In this document: positions 58,560 through 64,000 of the stretch, piece after piece | How positions within the stretch are numbered: the stretch's first letter is position 1 | Layout: the number at the start of each line of letters is the position of its first letter | NCBI GenBank assembly: GCA_002362385.1 | Contig: DEUB01000043.1 | Coordinates: forward strand, 11,461 to 75,460 | Direction: 5' to 3' | Source: Lachnospiraceae bacterium UBA3273 | Lineage (GTDB): Bacteria; Bacillota; Clostridia; Lachnospirales; Lachnospiraceae | Length of the DNA: 64,000 bases | Position numbers and translations under genes: made by a program | Notes under the pieces: model-generated | What the model was told of the DNA's origin: nothing | The model's database searches: none | What the model saw: only the letters and a program-made list of their open reading frames with translations

Positions 58560-59841
58560 TGAACAATGCCAGTAATTCTGCCGCCACAACGGAAAACCAG
58601 ATACCTTGAATCCCCCAGAAAATGGGAAGCAGCAACACCATGATGATCTGCAGAACAAAAGCCCTCAAAAATGAAATCAGTGCGGAAACCACACCATTGT
58701 TTAACGCCGTAAAAAATGCCGACCCGAAAATATTCAATCCGCTGAATAAGAAGGAGAGGGAAAACAGCCGGAATCCCAAACAGGTCATCTTATAAAGCTC
58801 TTTATCATATCCTACAAATATCCGGGAAAGAAAGCCTGCCGACCCTTCGGCTGTAAACGTCAGGATAATACTGAATCCCACCATCAAAAACAGGCTTTTC
58901 TTAAGCAGGTTTTTCAATTCATCATGATTTCCCGCTCCATAATGATAGCTTATAATCGGAGCGCTCCCGATGGAATAGCCCAAAAATATGGCGATAAATA
59001 TAAAGTTCACATACATAATGACACCGTATGCCGCAACCCCGTCCTCTCCGGCAACCTTCATCAACTGATAATTATATAACATATTGACTAAGGACATGGA
59101 GATATTGCTTGCAAGCTCCGAAGAACCGTTGGTACAGGTTTTGAAAAGTACGCTTCCGTTAAATTCGGCCTTTACCAACTGTAAGGGCGTTTTGTTTTTC
59201 CTGATAAAATATATCAGGGGAAATACGCCTCCTACCGACTGGCTGACAGCAGTGGCTATAGCGGCTCCCTCCAGTCCCCATTTAAAAACGGCCACAAAAA
59301 GAAAATCCAAAAAAATATTCGTAAGCCCTGCCGCGACCGTAACCGCCAGACCCAGCTGGGGTTTTTCCGCCGTCACAAAAAAGCTTTGGAATACATTCTG
59401 CAAAATAAAAGGGGTTAAAGCGATCAGAAGAATCCTTCCGTATACCACGCAATTTTCTATCATTTCCCCTTCCGCACCCATGGCTATCGTAAGGGGGCGG
59501 ATCACGATCATTCCGATTATCGATAAAACAACGCCTCCCGCTATGGACACATATACCAGCATGGAAAAATGACGTCTCGCTTCCTCTTCCCTGCCTTCTC
59601 CCAGAGTCTTTGCCACAAAGGCGCTCCCTCCGGTTCCGATCATAAAACCCAATGAACCCAACATCATTAAAAAAGGCATGATCAGATTAACCGCCGCAAA
59701 AGGCACCTTTCCTACATAATTGGATACAAACAGTCCGTCGATCACGCCATAAATAGAGGTAAAGACCATCATTACAATTGACGGAAACACAAAACGAAGT
59801 AATTTTGAATAAGAAAAATGTTCTGATAATTGAATATTCAT
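58510..59841 (-). CDS. MATE-family efflux pump
   Basis: A 443-residue polytopic exporter with twelve helices and MATE signature segments (FGSIGSAPIISYHYGAGN-like region, SYHYGAGNHDEL; FIGTGGSAFVAKTLGEGREEE). It exports cationic drugs or metabolites with sodium or proton exchange. Its start overlaps the MarR gene stop by 4 bp, so the two are co-translated; MarR likely represses the pair. Its 3' end overlaps the radical SAM gene on the other strand. Confidence 0.9.
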   Translation of the reverse strand: MNIQLSEHFSYSKLLRFVFPSIVMMVFTSIYGVIDGLFVSNYVGKVPFAAVNLIMPFLMMLGSLGFMIGTGGSAFVAKTLGEGREEEARRHFSMLVYVSIAGGVVLSIIGMIVIRPLTIAMGAEGEMIENCVVYGRILLIALTPFILQNVFQSFFVTAEKPQLGLAVTVAAGLTNIFLDFLFVAVFKWGLEGAAIATAVSQSVGGVFPLIYFIRKNKTPLQLVKAEFNGSVLFKTCTNGSSELASNISMSLVNMLYNYQLMKVAGEDGVAAYGVIMYVNFIFIAIFLGYSIGSAPIISYHYGAGNHDELKNLLKKSLFLMVGFSIILTFTAEGSAGFLSRIFVGYDKELYKMTCLGFRLFSLSFLFSGLNIFGSAFFTALNNGVVSALISFLRAFVLQIIMVLLLPIFWGIQGIWFSVVAAELLALFITLYFLVTKRKEYHYA

Positions 59842-60326
59842 GTCTGCTTCCCCTTTAAATATGCTTCCAGCTCTGATTCTAAAAGATTATTATACTTTTG
59901 GGAAATTTTTGTCAGCTGTTCCTGTTCCTCTGTTTTCATTTTATCCCATGCTTTTCTTTCCAGCAGGATCATACCGTCGATATGATCCCTTACAAAGTCC
60001 CATCCTTCTTTTGTAAGAAATATTTTCTTTTCCCGCTGGTTATCCTCCCTGATCTCAAGCCGGATAAAACCCTTTTTTACAAGCTGCTTAATAGCCGAAT
60101 GAATGGTTTGTTTATTTAAGGAAAACTCTTCCCTGATCTCCGCCTGGGTGGTACAGCCCTCCCTGATCATGACCAAGGCCCAGTATTCTCCGTCCGATAA
60201 GCCGCATTCTTTTGCAAACCGGGAATAAATTCTGTCCAGATCCTTGTAGATTTCCCAATAAATCTCTATTGAAGAACGGTTCTTGTCATTTTCTTCCTTA
60301 TTTTTACTATAATTTATATCTTCCAT
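59838..60326 (-). CDS. MarR-family repressor
   Basis: A 162-residue winged-helix regulator. LSDGEYWALVMIREGCTTQAEIREEFSLNKQTIHSAIKQLVKKGFI is the DNA-binding core and REDNQREKKIFLTKEGWDFV the wing. Start with GGGAGGT upstream. The promoter at 60393-60421 carries inverted-repeat candidate operators. It probably senses a substrate of the MATE pump. Confidence 0.9.
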   Translation of the reverse strand: MEDINYSKNKEENDKNRSSIEIYWEIYKDLDRIYSRFAKECGLSDGEYWALVMIREGCTTQAEIREEFSLNKQTIHSAIKQLVKKGFIRLEIREDNQREKKIFLTKEGWDFVRDHIDGMILLERKAWDKMKTEEQEQLTKISQKYNNLLESELEAYLKGKQT

Positions 60327-60369
60327 AGGTCTACCTCCCGGATATCAAGAATAAAATTTGTAATCTTAT

Positions 60370-60421
60370 GGTATTAAATCAGACTGTCTTATATCATACC
60401 GAAAAAATAAAATTTTGTCAA
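60370..60421 (-). promoter_or_regulatory. MarR/MATE promoter with inverted-repeat operator
   Basis: TTGACA (60416-60421), 17 bp, TATGAT (60393-60398) on the minus strand. Across the -10 and start region lie the 9-bp palindrome AGAC-t-GTCT (60381-60389) and flanking GGTAT...ATACC arms (60370-60400), both plausible MarR sites. Confidence 0.7.
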
Positions 60422-60433
60422 CAGCAATAAAAA

Positions 60434-60466
60434 ACTGTTGCAAAAGTAATACTACCCTGCAACAGT
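60434..60466 (-). terminator. Intrinsic terminator of the DegV gene
   Basis: ACTGTTGCA and TGCAACAGT form a 9-bp stem with a 15-nt loop, followed on the minus strand by TTTTTTATT. It ends transcription from the DegV gene just before the MarR promoter. Confidence 0.85.
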
Positions 60467-60491
60467 CCATTTCAATATTTCAGTTTTTTAA

Positions 60492-61379
60492 TTATTCATC
60501 CAGATACTTATCATATTTCACATTGGTTTCATCCAGATACACAACTCCGATGATCCCCGGTCCCGTATGGGCGCCGATGGCGCATCCCACCCTGGACTCA
60601 ATAAATCCCTTAATATTGCACTCTGACTTTAACATCTCTTCCGCTTTGGCAATGCTTTCCTTTTCCATGCCGTATACGCAGCCTAAAACCTGCTGATCCA
60701 GATTTGCTCCTTTTTCCTTTACAATGTCCACAACCCTGCGTACCGCTTTATTCCAGCCGCGGACCTTTTCCGTAGCCTGAAGGGCGCCGTTTTCATCTAC
60801 TTCAATAATGGGTTTGATATCCAAAACCGTGCCGGCAACTGCAGAGGTTTTGCTTAAACGTCCTCCTTTGTAAAGATACTCCAAAGTGCGCACTGCAACG
60901 GCATGGCGCATATGCGCACAATAAAACTGCGCCGCTTCAATGATCAGGTCCTTATCCGCTCCGTTTTTCTGCATCTGTAAAAGCTTGCTGACTACCAGTC
61001 CGAAGCCCATAGAGGCGCATTTGGAATCAATAATCGTAATCTTAAAATCGGGATAATCCTCTAAAATCGCTTCCTTTGCCAGATTTGCCGCCTGAAAGGT
61101 CCCGGCAATTCCTGTGGAAAAGCAGATATACAGCACTTCATCTCCTGCCTTGGCATAAGGCTCGAAATTTTCCTGAAACATATACTGGCTGATGTGATAA
61201 GTTTTAATATCCTTTCCCTGAGCCTGAATTTCATAAAACTCATCGGGAAAAATAGTCTTCCCGTCAAAATAATCCGTACCTTCAATGGTAACCGGCGTAG
61301 GAATTACATGCAGATCATATTCCTCGATCAACGACTGCGGCACATCCGATGCGGAATCTGTAATAATTTTAAAAGCCAT
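60492..61379 (-). CDS. DegV-family fatty-acid-binding protein
   Basis: A 295-residue DegV protein: opening KIITDSASDVPQSL, DYFDGKTIFPDEFYE, the SQYMFQENFEPYAKAGDEVLYI core with ligand-contacting residues, and the C-terminal GPGIIGVVYLDE. Relatives bind fatty acids and, as FakB subunits, deliver them to the fatty acid kinase FakA for phospholipid synthesis. Whether this one is FakB is not shown; no fakA gene is beside it. Confidence 0.9.
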   Translation of the reverse strand: MAFKIITDSASDVPQSLIEEYDLHVIPTPVTIEGTDYFDGKTIFPDEFYEIQAQGKDIKTYHISQYMFQENFEPYAKAGDEVLYICFSTGIAGTFQAANLAKEAILEDYPDFKITIIDSKCASMGFGLVVSKLLQMQKNGADKDLIIEAAQFYCAHMRHAVAVRTLEYLYKGGRLSKTSAVAGTVLDIKPIIEVDENGALQATEKVRGWNKAVRRVVDIVKEKGANLDQQVLGCVYGMEKESIAKAEEMLKSECNIKGFIESRVGCAIGAHTGPGIIGVVYLDETNVKYDKYLDE

Positions 61380-61435
61380 AATGTCCTCCTTTGTTTTCGT
61401 TTTACGGGTCTCTATTGTATTGCTTATTTCTCATT

Positions 61436-63280
61436 TTAATTTATGGGAGCTGTTTCTTCTTTTAACCATTCTTTCTCTTTTTCCCCTAAACATATGCTTA
61501 TTTTATCACAAACTTGCTTATGATAGGAGTTTAAAATGAATTTTTCACGATTATTTAATAAAGACGGCTCTATGGATTCCCTGTCAAATGGCACAAAAGT
61601 TAAGGGTCTGAAACCGTAAAAGCCGTTTTCTTCCTCCACACACTCTATAAGGTTTTCCAGACGGATCCCATATTCCCCCTCGAAATATAATCCCGGCTCG
61701 TCGGAAGTAATCATCCCCGGCACAATAGCCGTCACGTCCGCTTTTCCTCTGCCTCTGTAAGTGCGGAATGCATTAGGCCCTTCATGGACGCTTAAAATAT
61801 ACCCTACTCCATGTCCTGTTCCGTGATTAAAATCCAGACCTTCCGCCCACAAAGGCTCCCTTGCCAGCGCATCCAGACTGTTGCCGCAGACCCCCTTTGG
61901 AAACTTTGCCGAAAGCAGCGCCAAATTTGCCTTTAGAACAAGGGTGTAGTGCCGTTTTTTTTCCTCCGATAAAGGTCCTGCTGCCAGAGAGACGGTTCTG
62001 GTAATGTCCGTGGTGCCGTCCTTATAATGACCTCCCGTATCGGAAAGCAGAAATCCTTCCGCCTTTAACACGGCATCCGTTTCTTTAGTGGCAAAATAGT
62101 GGACAATGGCCCCATGTTCTCCGTAAGCCATAATGGGATCAAAGCTGGGTCCTAAATATCCATCCTGTTCTTCCCGAAAGCCTTCCAGAATTTCCGCCGC
62201 CTTCATTTCCGTCAAAGGCTGCCCCGTCCATTGCCCTTCTGCTAACTTCTTTTTGTATTCCTTCATATAATAAAGGAATTTCGTCACGGCGGCTCCGTCC
62301 TTTATTTGGGCATTTCTCATATTGGATAACTCGGTTTCATTTTTTAACGCTTTCAAAATTGTGGTAAAGTTTTCCGAAAATATCAGGCTGCAATGAGCAG
62401 AAAGATAATCAAGAAGCCTTTGGTTTACCGCTTTAAGGTTTAATAACACCTTTTGCTCCCGCAGTCCGGCAGTAAATTCATAAACATCTTCATAAAACCG
62501 TAATCGGATTCCATCCGCTTCCAGATGCTTCCTAACTTCTTCGGAAAAAACCTCCCTGTCAAAAGCTTCCCCCTCTACCGTTTTCCTTCCTGCAAACAAA
62601 ATACAGTCTTCTTTTGTTATATAAAGATAGGATAAAAAAACCGGATTACAATGAATATCCCCGCCACGCAGATTTAACAGCCACGCAATATCCTCAAGGG
62701 AAGTCAAAAGATGGGCGTCTGCACCTTTTTCTTCCAGTTTTTCTCTTATCAGATCCAGCTTTTTGCTTCTGGGGATTCCGCTCTGGGACAGCTCAAGTTC
62801 CCAAACGGGATGAAACGAAAGCTTCGGGCGTCCACTCCACAACCTGTCCACTAAATCATATCCTCCTTCAAAGAAAATACCCTTTGAAGAAAGCTTCTCC
62901 TTAAGCTCTTTGATAAATCCGCCGTTTACACATCTGCCGTCAAAGCCCAGCCTGTCCCCCGGCTTTAAGGCGTTTATCAAAAATTCCTCTACGGTAGGAA
63001 CGCCCGGCTCCCCCATTTTCATCAATTCGATACCCGAACCTTTCAGCTGTTCCTTTGCCTGGATGAAATATCTTCCGTCCGTCCACAGACCGGTAAAATC
63101 CTCTGTAATCACTAAAACCCCGGCTGACCCGGTAAAACCCGATAAATACTCCCTGCATTTAAAATGATCGCTTACATATTCCGAACCGTGAAAATCATCT
63201 GTCGGAACATAATAAGCCGCCATATTTTCTTTTTCCATTTCCTGCCGCAGGGCATCGATCTTTTCCTTTGCCGTCATCAT
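61436..63280 (-). CDS. Xaa-Pro aminopeptidase (aminopeptidase P), M24 family
   Basis: A 614-residue two-domain enzyme of the eukaryotic-like large aminopeptidase P type, which removes N-terminal residues before proline. N-terminal creatinase-type domains cover about 1-310. The C-terminal pita-bread domain carries the metal ligands in LLSDTGGHYKDGTTDITRT, FNHGTGHGVGYILSVHEGP and ITSDEPGLYFEGEYGIRLEN. No signal peptide, so cytoplasmic. AAGGGG precedes the ATG. It is 12 bp downstream of the GNAT gene and probably co-transcribed. Confidence 0.92.
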   Translation of the reverse strand: MMTAKEKIDALRQEMEKENMAAYYVPTDDFHGSEYVSDHFKCREYLSGFTGSAGVLVITEDFTGLWTDGRYFIQAKEQLKGSGIELMKMGEPGVPTVEEFLINALKPGDRLGFDGRCVNGGFIKELKEKLSSKGIFFEGGYDLVDRLWSGRPKLSFHPVWELELSQSGIPRSKKLDLIREKLEEKGADAHLLTSLEDIAWLLNLRGGDIHCNPVFLSYLYITKEDCILFAGRKTVEGEAFDREVFSEEVRKHLEADGIRLRFYEDVYEFTAGLREQKVLLNLKAVNQRLLDYLSAHCSLIFSENFTTILKALKNETELSNMRNAQIKDGAAVTKFLYYMKEYKKKLAEGQWTGQPLTEMKAAEILEGFREEQDGYLGPSFDPIMAYGEHGAIVHYFATKETDAVLKAEGFLLSDTGGHYKDGTTDITRTVSLAAGPLSEEKKRHYTLVLKANLALLSAKFPKGVCGNSLDALAREPLWAEGLDFNHGTGHGVGYILSVHEGPNAFRTYRGRGKADVTAIVPGMITSDEPGLYFEGEYGIRLENLIECVEEENGFYGFRPLTFVPFDRESIEPSLLNNREKFILNSYHKQVCDKISICLGEKEKEWLKEETAPIN

Positions 63281-63292
63281 GTTAATATCCCC

Positions 63293-63811
63293 TTAATTAT
63301 CCGCTTTTAAAACCAGACTCTTTTCCATCAGATAAAACCTGCCTTTTCTCCAGTCCGCATGTCCTACGATCTTATATCCCGCCTTTTCATACATGCGGAG
63401 TGAAAAAGGGTTTTGCGTAAAAGCATCCAGCCGGATGGATTCTATACCCATTTCCCTGACGGCTTCTTCAATATGCTTAACTGTTTCTCTTCCGACTCCC
63501 CGGTTTTGAAATCGGGGATCTACACATAATCTGTGAACCACCTTATAGGATGCATCCGGATAGTTCCAGTTTCCGTTTTTATATTGTTCGTCGCATTCAT
63601 TATTTAATACATATGCGCAGGCAATTTCATCATCCAGAAGTCCTATGTATAATTCCTTTTTTAAAATATCCCCGCGAAGGTCGCCTTTTTGGGGATAGAT
63701 TTCATCCCATTGTAAAATATCCTGTGAGATCATGTTTTGAATCGCCGATTCAAAGACTTGAAAAACTTTGTCCAAATCGGAAGGCTCGGCTAATCTAAAG
63801 TGTAAATTCAT
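63293..63811 (-). CDS. GNAT-family N-acetyltransferase
   Basis: A 172-residue GNAT protein. The acetyl-CoA-binding motif A is LCVDPRFQNRGVGRETVKHIEEAV (R/Q-x2-G-x-G/A type) and motif B is SIRLDAFTQNPFSLRMYEKAGYKIVG. The target is unknown. It is read from an upstream promoter and precedes the aminopeptidase P gene, with which it likely forms an operon. Confidence 0.85.
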   Translation of the reverse strand: MNLHFRLAEPSDLDKVFQVFESAIQNMISQDILQWDEIYPQKGDLRGDILKKELYIGLLDDEIACAYVLNNECDEQYKNGNWNYPDASYKVVHRLCVDPRFQNRGVGRETVKHIEEAVREMGIESIRLDAFTQNPFSLRMYEKAGYKIVGHADWRKGRFYLMEKSLVLKADN

Positions 63812-63892
63812 TTTTGTATTCCCCCTGCTGTTATCATATATAGTAAACTTATTGTGTATCTGTAAATACTTATAAGAACTATCCTTTTATCA

Positions 63893-63926
63893 CATACTAA
63901 ATTTTACACATTACAACTTTAGTATG
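63893..63926 (-). repeat. 9-bp inverted repeat upstream of the GNAT gene
   Basis: CATACTAAA (63893-63901) and TTTAGTATG (63918-63926) are perfect inverted arms with a 16-nt spacer in an AT-rich region. Its position 80 bp upstream of the GNAT gene allows an operator or a weak hairpin role; no T-run supports a terminator. Confidence 0.45.
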
Positions 63927-64000
63927 CAAGATTTGTAACAAAGATAAATATGATTTTAATTAACTTTAATGGATTTTTTTAATTAGAAGTGTTAAATTTG

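Overview
The window reads as chromosomal DNA of a spore-forming, anaerobic Firmicute, most likely a gut Lachnospiraceae or close relative. Signs of this are the sporulation-linked order mazG-hup-rqcP-yabP, a CotS-family spore coat kinase homologue, rubrerythrin, a proS T-box, BMP-type nucleoside transport, and the general protein style. No rRNA, tRNA, CRISPR array, prophage or intact insertion sequence was recognised.

Layout. 1-3.1 kb (minus): pgcA, mazG, hup, rqcP and the first codons of yabP. 3.2-7 kb (minus): PEGA lipoprotein, CotS-like protein, CCA-adding enzyme. 7.2-10.3 kb (plus): a lipoprotein serpin, a small membrane protein, rubrerythrin with a PerR-like operator, a YgjP-type metallopeptidase. 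10.3-14.7 kb (minus): a membrane glycosyltransferase-like protein, ackA, and proS with its T-box leader. 14.9-16.2 kb: an AT-rich AAA/DUF4143 ATPase. 16.3-19.4 kb (minus): a three-gene SPFH / NAD-kinase-like / Nudix-winged-helix operon behind two matching operators. 19.5-20.5 kb: a DUF2268-like protease behind a MerR-type promoter. 20.5-29 kb (minus): a nucleoside ABC importer, an Old-Yellow-Enzyme flavoprotein, a nucleoside phosphorylase and a Crp/Fnr regulator. 29.3-31.7 kb (minus): an ECF sigma factor, a putative anti-sigma protein and a lipoprotein. 31.8-37.5 kb (minus): an ECF-type nickel importer (cbiMQO-like) with larC, larE and larB, which make the nickel-pincer cofactor; no larA is present. 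37.5-38.8 kb (minus): a toxin-antitoxin-like pair (XRE-HTH fused to a DUF3990-like domain, plus partner). 39.4-44.1 kb (minus): a giant RND exporter with a coiled-coil insertion, and its TetR repressor. 44.5-47.7 kb (plus): methyltransferase, D,D-carboxypeptidase, trpS. 47.8-52.8 kb (plus): two-component system and MacB/Bce-like ABC exporter. 52.9-55.7 kb (plus): GT51 transglycosylase, transglutaminase-like protein, AraC/GyrI-like regulator. 55.7-56.8 kb (minus): MFS exporter. 57.3-58.6 kb (plus): a Cys-rich membrane-anchored protein and a radical SAM enzyme. 58.5-63.8 kb (minus): MATE pump and MarR regulator, DegV protein, aminopeptidase P, GNAT acetyltransferase.

Three observations stand out. 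First, the SPFH / NADK-like / Nudix-wHTH operon has two 21-bp ATATTAt-N7-ATAATAT operators over its own promoter, which suggests a self-regulated NAD-sensing module. Second, the serpin gene and the Cys-rich/radical-SAM pair, 50 kb apart, share an upstream block of about 51 bp (40 identical positions by eye) with the shape of an ECF-sigma promoter. Third, the lar/nickel cluster encodes cofactor synthesis and metal import together without the lactate racemase. Gene functions rest on recognised motifs and family memory; no database search was possible.
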